Source of the DNA: Shinella sp. H4-D48
GTDB taxonomy: Bacteria > Pseudomonadota > Alphaproteobacteria > Rhizobiales > Rhizobiaceae
Direction of reading: 5' to 3'
Length of the DNA stretch: 64,000 nt
NCBI RefSeq assembly: GCF_022637395.1
Contig: NZ_CP093337.1
Span: 124,001 to 188,000 of the forward strand
Under the pieces are notes generated by a model, which was not told where the DNA came from, did no database searches, and saw only the letters and a program-made list of their open reading frames with translations. Positions within the stretch are counted from its first letter, which is position 1. Every line of letters starts with the position of its first letter. Below, in pieces: positions 1 through 7,996 of this stretch. The position numbers were made by a program, and so were the translations under genes.

Positions 1-2
1 GC

Positions 3-374
3 GGGTCAACCATTGCTGGTGATGCGCGCATCATGCCTGGCTGCAACATGTTGCGAAAGCTCCGTTTGGATGAGCTACCTCAACTTTTTAACATACTGAG
101 GGGCGATATGAGCCTCATTGGACCTCGACCAGTAGCTGAGTATGTCGCCAAAGCCAGCGAGCGTGTCGAGCCCAAATACGCGCTCAGATCTCTGGTTCTG
201 CCGGGGATTACAGGTTGGGCGCAGGTAACATCCGGCTATGCGTCGACTACGGAGGAAGAGATTGAAAAGCTCTCGTACGATCTTTACTATATCAAAAACC
301 TATCGTTTGATCTGGATCTCATAGTCCTGTTCAAAACTATCAGGACCGTGGTGTTTGGGACGGGCGCCAGATAA
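3..374 (+). CDS. Undecaprenyl-phosphate sugar transferase, C-terminal part (5' end outside window)
   Basis: The open frame enters from the left edge and ends at a TAA. The visible 123 residues carry the hallmark C-terminal block of the bacterial sugar transferase family (PF02397): KLRLDELPQLFNILRG, then MSLIGPRP, PGITGWAQV and the final DLYYIKN...D segment. Members are membrane-associated enzymes that load a sugar-1-phosphate onto undecaprenyl phosphate to start exopolysaccharide or O-antigen repeat units. The N-terminal membrane helices would lie left of the window. The donor sugar cannot be read from this part. Codon use is AT-richer than in the genes right of 2.3 kb, as is common for surface-polysaccharide loci. 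Confidence 0.9.
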   Translation, partial: GSTIAGDARIMPGCNMLRKLRLDELPQLFNILRGDMSLIGPRPVAEYVAKASERVEPKYALRSLVLPGITGWAQVTSGYASTTEEEIEKLSYDLYYIKNLSFDLDLIVLFKTIRTVVFGTGAR

Positions 375-389
375 AGCAACCGCTCGTCA

Positions 390-513
390 TCAGACCGCTG
401 GATCAATTGGCTTCAAGCGTTCCAGAACTTCGGATGCCACAGTCTGCCATGTTCTGAGCGTAGGTTTTGCATCCATGATGCGGCATTTGATACGCTGACG
501 GAAGTCCGCATCC
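390..513 (-). pseudogene. Possible glycosyltransferase 3' remnant cut by the IS element
   Basis: Reading leftward from the IS edge, about 41 codons stay open to a TGA. They encode DADFRQR...TWQTVASEVLERL. This resembles the last helix of GT-B fold (GT4-type) glycosyltransferases, where an FR...A...TW..vA.evl pattern is usual. It faces the sugar transferase convergently, which would suit a polysaccharide locus. The DNA on the other side of the IS does not continue the frame, so the rest of the gene has been lost or moved. The fragment is short and the assignment is tentative. Confidence 0.35.
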
Positions 514-547
514 TGGCCTGCTGCCGGTTTCTTGGACACCGAGTTAA
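514..547 (+). repeat. IS left inverted repeat
   Basis: Pairs with the reverse complement of 1721-1754. The first 17 bases match exactly, then mismatches fall at positions 18, 20 and 34 of the repeat. Confidence 0.9.
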
Positions 548-576
548 GGTGTTTCCAATGAAACTGGAGCGCATGG

Positions 577-867
577 ATGCAACGAAGGAAGTTCAGCCGC
601 GAGTACAAGCTTGAGGCGGTGAGATTGGTTCGAGAGCGTGGGGTCGGCGTTGCGCAGGCATCTCGCGATCTGGATGTTCATGAGAATGTCCTGCGCAAGT
701 GGGTCAGGGAATATGGTTCGGACCCCGCACAGGCTTTTCCTGGTCAGGGACAGATGAAGCCTGAGCAGCTTGAGATCGAGAGGCTTCGGAAAGAGGTGGC
801 CAAGCTGAAGGCGGAGCGTGATATCTTAAAAAAGGCCGCCGCCTACTTTGCGAAGGACGTGATATGA
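577..867 (+). CDS. IS3-family transposase OrfA (helix-turn-helix)
   Basis: A 96-residue basic protein. The N-terminal helix-turn-helix (KFSREYKLEAVRLV...VAQASRDLDVHENVLRKW) is followed by a leucine-zipper-like coiled coil (EQLEIERLRKEVAKLKAERD) and the usual OrfA tail ILKKAAAYFAK. It recognises the IS ends and, in the family, joins OrfB by -1 frameshifting or coupling. It overlaps orfB as ATGA at 864-867. This frame is intact. Confidence 0.93.
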   Translation: MQRRKFSREYKLEAVRLVRERGVGVAQASRDLDVHENVLRKWVREYGSDPAQAFPGQGQMKPEQLEIERLRKEVAKLKAERDILKKAAAYFAKDVI

Positions 868-1724
868 AGTTCGCGTTCATTGCAAAGCACCGTTCGATCT
901 GGCCGGTGGCATGGCTCTGCGAAGCGCTGGGTGTATCGCGTTCCGGCTTTCACGCCTGGTTAAACCGGTCTCCGAGCCAGCATGCCCGGTATGATGAGGC
1001 TCTGCTCGACAAGATCAAGGACAGCTTCAAGGATAGCGACCGCACCTACGGCGCGCGGCGTGTCTGGCACGACCTCCTTGCCGAAGGTCTCTCCTGTGGT
1101 CTGCATCGTGTCGAGCGTCTCATGCGCGCCAATGCATTGAGAGCAAGACCGAGACGGCGAGGCTTGCCGAGAGACGACGGCGAGCGCCCGGTCATCATGC
1201 CGAATGTGCTAGACCGATAGTTCGCGGCAGCAAGACCGAACCAGAAGTGGGTGGCCGATTTTGCATATCTTTGGACGGCTGAGGGCTGGCTCTATGTGGC
1301 TGCCGTCATCGACCTGTTCTCGCGCCGTGTCGTTGGCTGGTCGATGAATGCCAACATGACGGCCCAGCTCGTCACAGATGCGCTGATCATGGCCATCTGG
1401 CGCAGAGGCAAGCCGGATGCGCTTCTCCACCATTCGGACCAGGGCAGCCAATACACGAGCGAGCAGTTCCAGCGTCTCATGGCTGATCATGGAATCACCT
1501 GCTCGATGAGCCGATCCGGCAATGTCTGGGACAATGCCGCGATGGAAAGCTTCTTCTCATCACTCAAAACGGAAAGGACAGCTCGCAACGTCTACAGGAC
1601 CAGGGACGATGCAAAGGCGGACGTGTTCGACTACATCGAGCGCTTCTACAACCCAAAGCGTCGCCATTCGACACTGGGCTATCTCAGCCCTATGGAATTT
1701 GAAAACAAGGTAGGATTAGCCTAA
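864..1724 (+). pseudogene. IS3-family transposase OrfB (DDE integrase), interrupted by in-frame TAG
   Basis: The frame runs from ATG 864 to TAA 1722-1724 and is broken only by TAG at 1218-1220. Reading through gives one continuous OrfB: an HTH_21-type N-terminus (YGARRVWHDL), then the rve catalytic domain. All three acidic residues are in context: D in KWVADFAYLW, D in HHSDQGSQYT, and E in NAAMESFFSSLK. The codon before the stop reads LDR and the one after begins FAAARPNQKW. Relatives normally have Q here, so a single CAG-to-TAG change explains it. No base insertion or deletion is seen. An amber suppressor would restore a full-length product. Confidence 0.9.
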
Positions 1725-1754
1725 CTCGGTGTCCGAAAAACCGGCAGCAGGCCA
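1721..1754 (-). repeat. IS right inverted repeat
   Basis: Reverse complement matches 514-547 at 31 of 34 bases. It lies directly after the orfB stop codon. Confidence 0.9.
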
Positions 1755-2031
1755 GGTCTTCGTTATTTTCCTGGCTTGGTTTGGTGTGCCGTTCGCCCGC
1801 TAGGCCCCTGCAATTGTCGATGATACTTGCACGCGGTTACTACGCTCGGCCTCAAATTTCCAGGTGACGCAAACCTGTTCAAAATGCGACCGGATTTATG
1901 GTAGGTGCATCTCAGCCAAGTGTTGACATTTATTTTGAAATACTGCAGTCGAATGCAGGTCACAACATTGGTACACACGGCACAAAATCGACGGATCGAA
2001 ATCCCGAGGTTTCCAGGCGTTGAAAGCGACC

Positions 2032-2058
2032 GTGGCGGGAGTCCCACCCTCTCCGCCA
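2032..2058 (+). other. tRNA-Ser 3'-end-like sequence (possible integration scar)
   Basis: Bases 2041-2058 read GTCCCACCCTCTCCGCCA. This matches the T-stem, acceptor stem and CCA of bacterial tRNA-Ser, and GTGG at 2032-2035 sits where the other T-stem strand should be. The T-loop between them is altered (no TTCGAAT), and no acceptor 5' strand or anticodon arm lies upstream, so this is not a working tRNA. Such isolated tRNA 3' ends are commonly left as att copies by tRNA-targeting integrases. No integrase is visible in the window. Confidence 0.45.
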
Positions 2059-2301
2059 TTTCCTGTTTGCCTCGAAATCCTATCGATGACAGTGAGTTGG
2101 AATGCGTCCTCTAACGCATCTGCCGAATGTGTTTCCTTAGGCTCCCGATTTCCACTCTACCCGTTGAGCTGCGGCTACTAGACTGGATTTCGCACAAGTG
2201 GATCGCCATTGGCCATATCGCCAGCAAAGCGCCTTCGAATATAACGATCCGGCATATTAAAGTTGAAAAAAATCATCAAAACGGGTGTTGGCCGCTGTTA
2301 G

Positions 2302-2320
2302 CCTCCTTGTAATCGGGAGG
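2302..2320 (+). promoter_or_regulatory. Hairpin pairing the SDR ribosome-binding site
   Basis: CCTCC at 2302-2306 is exactly complementary to GGAGG at 2316-2320, which is the Shine-Dalgarno core 6 bases before ATG 2327. The loop is 9 bases. The stem is short but all G-C except one pair, so it could modulate translation. The function is inferred. Confidence 0.3.
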
Positions 2321-2326
2321 AGAAGA

Positions 2327-3145
2327 ATGGCGACATTGCAGGAGATGTTCGACGTTCGCGGCAAGTCGGTCATTGTTACCGGCGGCGCCAGTGGTATCGG
2401 GCGTGCTTACGCCGAGGTCATGGCGGATAACGGCGCGCGGGTCTGTATTTTTGATCTCAATCCAACGCAGCTCGACTGCGTCGTGGCCGAACTCAAGGCG
2501 GGCGGCGGCGACGTCTGGGGGCAGGTGGTCGACGTGGCGGACCGTGCCCGCATGAAGGAAGCCTTCGATGCGGTGGCCGAGCGCCATGGCCGGATCGACG
2601 TGGTCTTCGCCAATGCGGGCATCGATGCCGGGCCGGGTTTCCTGTCGACGACGGGCGAGCGCATCCCCGATGGGGCGATCGACGTGCTCGACGACCACCA
2701 TTGGGACCGGGTCATCGAGGTCAATCTCTCATCCGTCTATACGACCGTGAAACATTCGGCGCGCCACATGAAGGCGACGGGCGGCGGCCGCATCATCGTC
2801 ACGTCCTCCATCGCCGCGCAGATCAACGAAGCGATCGTCGGCACGCCCTATATGCCCGCGAAGGCGGGCGTTGATCATTTCGTCCGTCAGATGGCGATGG
2901 AGCTGGGCATGTTCGGCATCCTGGTCAACTGCATCTCGCCCGGTCCCTTCATGACCAATATTGCCGGCGGCCGGCTGAAGATCCCCGCCGACCGCAAGGC
3001 CTTCGAGGAGCAGTCGCTGATCGGCAGGATCGGCGACACCGAGGATATCAAGGGGCTGGCGCTCTATCTCGCATCGCCTTGCTCATCCTATGTCACAGGC
3101 AGCCAGATCGTAATCGACGGCGGTTCGATGAACCGCATCAAGTGA
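2327..3145 (+). CDS. NAD-dependent short-chain dehydrogenase/reductase (SDR)
   Basis: A 272-residue classical SDR. The Rossmann motif TGGASGIG is at residues 18-25, and an Asp at about 43 after the second strand favours NAD(H). NAG is at 96-98, the catalytic Ser at about 160-161, and YMPAK gives Tyr175 and Lys179. The C-terminus SSYVTGSQIVIDGG is the standard SDR end. Start ATG 2327 has GGGAGGAG just upstream; an in-frame earlier start at 2285 lacks a comparable site. It is the first gene of aromatic operon A and precedes the importer genes, so it probably oxidises or reduces an alcohol/ketone of the imported compound or a ring-derived intermediate. The substrate is unknown. Confidence 0.88.
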   Translation: MATLQEMFDVRGKSVIVTGGASGIGRAYAEVMADNGARVCIFDLNPTQLDCVVAELKAGGGDVWGQVVDVADRARMKEAFDAVAERHGRIDVVFANAGIDAGPGFLSTTGERIPDGAIDVLDDHHWDRVIEVNLSSVYTTVKHSARHMKATGGGRIIVTSSIAAQINEAIVGTPYMPAKAGVDHFVRQMAMELGMFGILVNCISPGPFMTNIAGGRLKIPADRKAFEEQSLIGRIGDTEDIKGLALYLASPCSSYVTGSQIVIDGGSMNRIK

Positions 3146-3224
3146 GGCGATTGCCGGTCTGGGAGGGCCGACCGCCACTGCATGCGCGTCAAGACGACAA
3201 GAACACCAGAGGGAGGAGACCAAG

Positions 3225-4523
3225 GTGGACCTGAAGACGAAATTTGCGCAGCCATCCCGCCGCACCGTGCTGAAAGGCATGGGTGCCGGCCTTGCCGCCG
3301 CCACGCTCGGCGCGCCGATGATCGCACGGGCGCAATCGGCCGGCACGATCAAGCTCGGCTTCGTGACGCCCACCACCGGCCCGCTCGCGCTTTTTGGCGA
3401 GACTGACGGCTGGGCGGCCCAGAAGGTCAAGGAGATGCTGAAGGACGGGCTGGAGACCGCAGCCGGCAAGTTCGATGTCGAGATCCTGATCCGCGACAGC
3501 CAGTCCGACCCGAACCGTGCCGCAGAAGTCGCCGGCGACCTTATCCTCAATGACGGCGTGCATCTGCTTCTGCCGGCCTCGACGACCGATACCGTCAGCC
3601 CGGCTGCCGACCAGGCGGAACTCAACGAATGCCCGTGCCTGTCGACCGGCGCGCCCTGGCAGGCCGTCATCTTTCCGCGCGGCGGCCAGAACGAGCCCTT
3701 CAACTGGACCTATCACTTCTTCTGGGGTCTCGACGAGGCGCTGAACACCTTCGTCGGTCTGTGGAACACGCTCGACACGAACCGCAAGGTCGGCATGCTG
3801 TTTCCGCAGAACGCCGACGGCGAGACCTGGGGCAACAACGACTACGGCCTGCCCGCACCGACGCAGAAGGCCGGCTTCGAGATTACCGTTCCCGGCTTCT
3901 TCCAGCCACGCACCAATGACTATTCGGCGCAGATCGCCGCCTTCAAGAATGCCGGCTGCGAAATCGTCGGCGGCATTACCTATCCCGACGACCTCAAGAC
4001 CTTCGTCAACCAGTGCGCCCAGCAGGGCTACAAGCCCAAGGCCGTCACGGTCGCGGCAGCGCTGCTCTTCCCGGGCGGCGTGCAGGCGCTCGGGCCACTT
4101 GGCGACGGCATGTCCTCGGAGGTCTGGTGGACGCCCGCCTTCCCGTTCAAGTCGACGCTGACGGGCCAGGTGAGCCGCGAGATCGCCGATCAGTGGGAGA
4201 GCGAGACCAAGAAGCAGTGGACGCAACCGCTCGGCTACAGTCACGCGATCTGGGAAGTGGCGCTCGATATCCTCAAGCGCGCCTCCAACCCGCTCGACCG
4301 CACCTCGATCCGTGACGCGATGGTCGAAACCAAGATGGAGACGCTGATCGGCAAGGTCGATTTCTCCAGCGGGCCGCACAAGAATGTCTCGACGACGCCG
4401 ATCTTCGGCGGCCAGTGGGTGAAGGGCGAGAAGTGGCCCTACGACCTGAAGATCGTCGACAACACCGTCAACACGCTGTTCGAACCCGAGCAGAAGATGA
4501 AGGTGCTCCCCTGGGCGGACTGA
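3225..4523 (+). CDS. ABC importer substrate-binding protein A (HAAT family, Tat signal)
   Basis: A 432-residue periplasmic binding protein of the Peripla_BP_6 (LivJ/urea/aromatic-acid) type. GTG start 3225 follows GGGAGGAG at 3211-3218. The N-terminus has a twin-arginine signal, SRRTVLKGMGAG, then a hydrophobic stretch ending ARAQS, so export folded by Tat is likely. The mature part begins IKLGFVTPTTGPLALFG, typical of the family, and includes the RDSQSDPNRAAEVA block. It is a paralogue of the protein at 14720-15997 (shared DSQS.PNRAAEVA, HFFWGL, SEVWW.P.FPFKS.LTGQ, W.QP.G). The genes for its ATPases and permeases follow. The ligand is inferred to be an aromatic acid or polyphenol from the operon content. 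Confidence 0.88.
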   Translation: MDLKTKFAQPSRRTVLKGMGAGLAAATLGAPMIARAQSAGTIKLGFVTPTTGPLALFGETDGWAAQKVKEMLKDGLETAAGKFDVEILIRDSQSDPNRAAEVAGDLILNDGVHLLLPASTTDTVSPAADQAELNECPCLSTGAPWQAVIFPRGGQNEPFNWTYHFFWGLDEALNTFVGLWNTLDTNRKVGMLFPQNADGETWGNNDYGLPAPTQKAGFEITVPGFFQPRTNDYSAQIAAFKNAGCEIVGGITYPDDLKTFVNQCAQQGYKPKAVTVAAALLFPGGVQALGPLGDGMSSEVWWTPAFPFKSTLTGQVSREIADQWESETKKQWTQPLGYSHAIWEVALDILKRASNPLDRTSIRDAMVETKMETLIGKVDFSSGPHKNVSTTPIFGGQWVKGEKWPYDLKIVDNTVNTLFEPEQKMKVLPWAD

Positions 4524-4546
4524 GCCCGGGCATGCTGGACATGGCT

Positions 4547-4568
4547 GCCGGGCGGCAATTCGCCCGGC
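4547..4568 (+). promoter_or_regulatory. Intercistronic hairpin after binding-protein gene A
   Basis: GCCGGGCG (4547-4554) and CGCCCGGC (4561-4568) form a perfect 8-bp stem with a 6-base loop and no U-run. It lies in the 127-bp gap between the binding protein and the ATPase genes. Such hairpins often protect the upstream transcript and so raise binding-protein yield over membrane components. A weaker inverted repeat occupies about 4603-4634, just before the ATPase start. Confidence 0.5.
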
Positions 4569-4650
4569 TACAGACAGAACCATCCGAGTGCAGGAGGACC
4601 GGGCGGGCGGCGTTTGAAAACGCCTGCCGCGGCCCGGAGCGGAGGATTGA

Positions 4651-5372
<722 letters not shown>

Positions 5373-5376
<4 letters not shown>

Positions 5377-6104
5377 CGGCGAAGACGCTTCTCTCCACCC
5401 ACGACCTCAAGGCCCGCTACGGTGATTTTCAGGCCCTTTACGGCGTCGATCTCGACATTGCGGAGGGCGAGGTGGTCGCCCTGATTGGTGCCAACGGTGC
5501 GGGCAAATCCACGCTGCTGAAGTCGATCATGGGCCTGATCAGGGTCGGGGCCGACATGGTGCGTCTCGACGGCCGGCCGGTGGGCGGCAGCAAGCCGCAC
5601 CAAATGGTGGCCGACGGCGTGGCGATCGTACCCGAGGGGCGTCGGCTGTTTGCCGGCATGTCGGTGCTCGACAATCTGCGCGTCGCCGTCGACCATGCCG
5701 CACCCGGCCGTGGCGATGCCTGGACGATCGAGCGCATCCATGCGCTGTTTCCGATCCTGAAGGAAAAGCAGGCGGTGCCGGTCCAGTCGCTCTCCGGCGG
5801 CCAGCAGCAGATGGTGGCGATCGGCCGCGCGCTACTCAACCAGCCACGCCTGCTTTTGTGCGACGAGATCAGCCTCGGTCTGGCGCCGAAGGTGGTCAAG
5901 GAAATCTATCAATCCATTCCGTCGATTTCGGCGAACGGCACGGCCATCGTGCTGGTGGAGCAGGATGTCGGCCTCGCCAAGTCCGCCTCGGACCGGCTCT
6001 ACTGCATGCTGGAGGGTCGGATGACCTTGACCGGCCGCTCCGCGGAACTGTCACGCGAGGCGATCGGCGAAGCCTATTTCGGAGCATCCCATGCAGTGGC
6101 TTGA
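5373..6104 (+). CDS. ABC importer ATPase A2 (LivF type)
   Basis: 243 residues. Walker [10 protein letters not shown], canonical signature [15 protein letters not shown], Walker [14 protein letters not shown], and the H-loop region LVEQDV. The ATG overlaps the preceding stop by 4 bp, indicating translational coupling. It pairs with the LivG-type subunit as the heterodimeric ATPase of importer A. LivF family members are usually about 235-245 residues, so this is full length. Confidence 0.92.
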
Positions 6105-6948
6105 CGGACTGGTCCAGGGCGTTCTTCTGGGCGGCCTCTATGCACAATATGCTCTCGGCATGGCGCTGATGTTCGGGGTGATGCGTGTCGTCAACATCAC
6201 CCATGGCGACCTGATGATCCTGCTGGCGCTGGTCGGCATCAGCCTTGCTTCCACCTTCAGCCTCGGCCCCTGGTCGGTGCTGGTGGTGCTGGTCGCGCTC
6301 GGCGGCATCATCGGCATCATCCTGCAGCGGCTGATCCTCAACCGCGTCGTCGGTGCCGATCCGCTGCCGTCGCTGATCGCCACGTTCGGCCTGTCGATCG
6401 CGCTGCAGAACGCGATGCTGCAGGTCTGGTCGGCCGATACGCGCTCGCTGCCGAGCGACGGCCTCGCCCAGGCCTCCTTCCAGCTCGGCCCGCTCTTCGT
6501 CGGCGTGCTGCCGGTGATCGTGCTGATCACCGCCACCGTGCTGACGGCGGCGCTTGCAGCCACCATGCAGTATACCCGGTTCGGGCGTTCGCTGCGTGCG
6601 GCCGCCGCCGATGTCGAGGCGGCTGCGATGACCGGCATCGATCCCAAGGCCGTCTATGCCGGCGCCACGGCGCTTGCCGTCGGCATCCTGGGCTTTGCCG
6701 CGGTCTTCCAGTCGATGCGCTCCACGGTTTCGCCGGCCGATGGTGCCTTCCAGCTCATCTATGCCTTCGAGGCCGTCATCATCGGCGGCATGGGCTCGAT
6801 CTGGGGTGCCTTCATCGGGGCCATGGTGCTCGGCATCAGCCAGTCGATCGGGTTCCGCATCGATCCCGGCTTCGGCATCCTTGCCGGCCACCTCGTCTTC
6901 CTCACCATTCTCGCACTGCGGCCGCAGGGCATTCTCGGAAAGGGCTGA
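6091..6948 (+). CDS. ABC importer permease A1 (LivH type)
   Basis: 285 residues of strongly hydrophobic sequence with about eight membrane segments. It starts [20 protein letters not shown] and has the LivH hallmark VMRVVNITHGDLMIL near the N-terminus. The cytoplasmic EAA-like loop is GIDPKAVYAGATALAVGI, and AFEAVIIGGMGSIWGAF follows. It overlaps the upstream ATPase gene by 14 bp. It forms the translocation channel with the LivM-type permease. Confidence 0.92.
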   Translation: MQWLDGLVQGVLLGGLYAQYALGMALMFGVMRVVNITHGDLMILLALVGISLASTFSLGPWSVLVVLVALGGIIGIILQRLILNRVVGADPLPSLIATFGLSIALQNAMLQVWSADTRSLPSDGLAQASFQLGPLFVGVLPVIVLITATVLTAALAATMQYTRFGRSLRAAAADVEAAAMTGIDPKAVYAGATALAVGILGFAAVFQSMRSTVSPADGAFQLIYAFEAVIIGGMGSIWGAFIGAMVLGISQSIGFRIDPGFGILAGHLVFLTILALRPQGILGKG

Positions 6949-6952
6949 GACC

Positions 6953-7996
6953 GTGACCCAAGCGTTCGCAACCGTATCAGGACCAGCCGGTACCATGGAT
7001 TTCCCGCCGGTGCGCGTTCAGCGCCAGACCCTATCCGGCGTCGTCGCCATGGGGCTCGGCGTCGTCGCGCTCATCGCCATCGCCTCGATGCCGTTCTGGG
7101 CGAGCCAGGGCCTGATCCGCGATGTTGTCGAGCTCTGCTGCTACATCGCCGTCGCGCAGATGTGGAACTTGCTTGCGGGCTATGCGGGGCTGGTATCGGT
7201 CGGCCAGCAGGCGTTTATCGGTGTGTCCGCCTACATGATGTTCGTGATGGCGCAGCTGTGGGGTATCAATCCGTTCATCGCCGTGGTGCTCGCGATGATC
7301 GCGCCGGCCCTGCTCGCCATTCCCACCTATGGCCTGCTGCACCGGCTCGACGGTCCCTATTTCGCGATCGGCACCTGGGTCATCGCCGAGGTGCTGCGGC
7401 TTGGGACATCGGTCTTCGGCTATGTCAACGGCGGGGCGGGTATGAGCCTGCGCGTCATGACCGGATATTCGCCCATGGAGCGCGCCATCGGCGTCTCGCT
7501 GCTCTGCGCGCTGATGCTGCTCGTCACGGTCGGCGGCAGTTACTGGCTCCTGCGCTCGCGCTATGGGCTGGCGCTCATCGCCATGCGGGACAATCCGGTT
7601 GCCGCCGCCAGCCAGGGTGTCAATGTCGGCCGGCTGCGCTTCCTCATCTGGGTCGCGGCAGCGGTCGGCACGGGCCTTGCCGGCGCCATCTACTTCATGG
7701 CGCAACTGCGCATCACGCCGCCCTCCGCCTATGATCCGAGCTGGGCCAATATCGCGATCTTCATCGTCATGGTCGGCGGGCTGGGCTCGCTGGAGGGTGT
7801 GCTGATCGGGGCGCTGATCTACTTCTTCGCCGAGCGCTGGTTCGGTGAATATGGCGCGACATACATGGTGGTGCTCGGTCTGCTCACTGTTTTCATGGCG
7901 CTTTTCGCGCGCGGCGGCCTCTGGGGCCTGATCTGCAAGGTCGTCGATGCCCCCTGGTTCCCGACACGCCGGCGATTGATGGAGGACCCGACATGA
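6953..7996 (+). CDS. ABC importer permease A2 (LivM type)
   Basis: About 347 residues if begun at GTG 6953, four bases after livH; ATG 6995 is a possible alternative, and neither has a strong ribosome-binding site. A hydrophobic first helix (about residues 25-45) is followed by the LivM signature WNLLAGYAGLVSVGQQAF and GLYFAIGTWV-like text (DGPYFAIGTWVIAEV). The conserved AMRDNPVAAASQGVNV loop contacts the ATPases, and MVGGLGSLEG is near the end. It completes importer A. Confidence 0.9.
   Translation: MTQAFATVSGPAGTMDFPPVRVQRQTLSGVVAMGLGVVALIAIASMPFWASQGLIRDVVELCCYIAVAQMWNLLAGYAGLVSVGQQAFIGVSAYMMFVMAQLWGINPFIAVVLAMIAPALLAIPTYGLLHRLDGPYFAIGTWVIAEVLRLGTSVFGYVNGGAGMSLRVMTGYSPMERAIGVSLLCALMLLVTVGGSYWLLRSRYGLALIAMRDNPVAAASQGVNVGRLRFLIWVAAAVGTGLAGAIYFMAQLRITPPSAYDPSWANIAIFIVMVGGLGSLEGVLIGALIYFFAERWFGEYGATYMVVLGLLTVFMALFARGGLWGLICKVVDAPWFPTRRRLMEDPT

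Larger units (their letters stand above)
514..1754 (+). mobile_element. IS3-family insertion sequence (about 1.24 kb), orfB interrupted
   Basis: Two overlapping transposase frames are bracketed by 34-bp inverted repeats (514-547 and 1721-1754), identical at 31 of 34 positions. The ends start TGGCCTGCTGCCGG, in keeping with the TG...CA ends of the IS3 family. The bases just outside (TCC at 511-513, GGT at 1755-1757) do not form a target duplication, so one flank has probably been rearranged since insertion. The orfB frame has an internal TAG, so this copy is probably not autonomously active. Confidence 0.9.
1755..2326. other. Gene-poor border segment between the IS and the catabolic block
   Basis: About 570 bases with no convincing gene on either strand. 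The segment is AT-richer than the DNA to its right. It holds a tRNA-Ser-like 3' end (2032-2058), a TTGACA at 1922-1927 without a well-placed -10 box, and the leader of the SDR gene with a hairpin over its ribosome-binding site. The open frame on the minus strand over the tRNA-like bases starts MAERVG, as tRNA-Ser antisense frames often do, and is not considered a gene. Confidence 0.6.

Noticed and set aside
1922-1950. Sigma-70 promoter in the border segment (TTGACA at 1922)
   Set aside because: No acceptable -10 hexamer lies 16-18 bases downstream, and no gene follows in that direction.
1763-2059. Minus-strand 98-codon open frame starting MAERVG over the tRNA-like bases
   Set aside because: Antisense of a tRNA-Ser end typically gives this N-terminus. 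There is no family resemblance or ribosome-binding site.
2140-2200. Minus-strand tRNA D-arm-like bases (CAGCTCAACGGGTAGAG as reverse complement)
   Set aside because: No matching anticodon arm, T-arm or acceptor stem could be built around it. Treated as chance or as decayed tRNA-like debris in the border segment.
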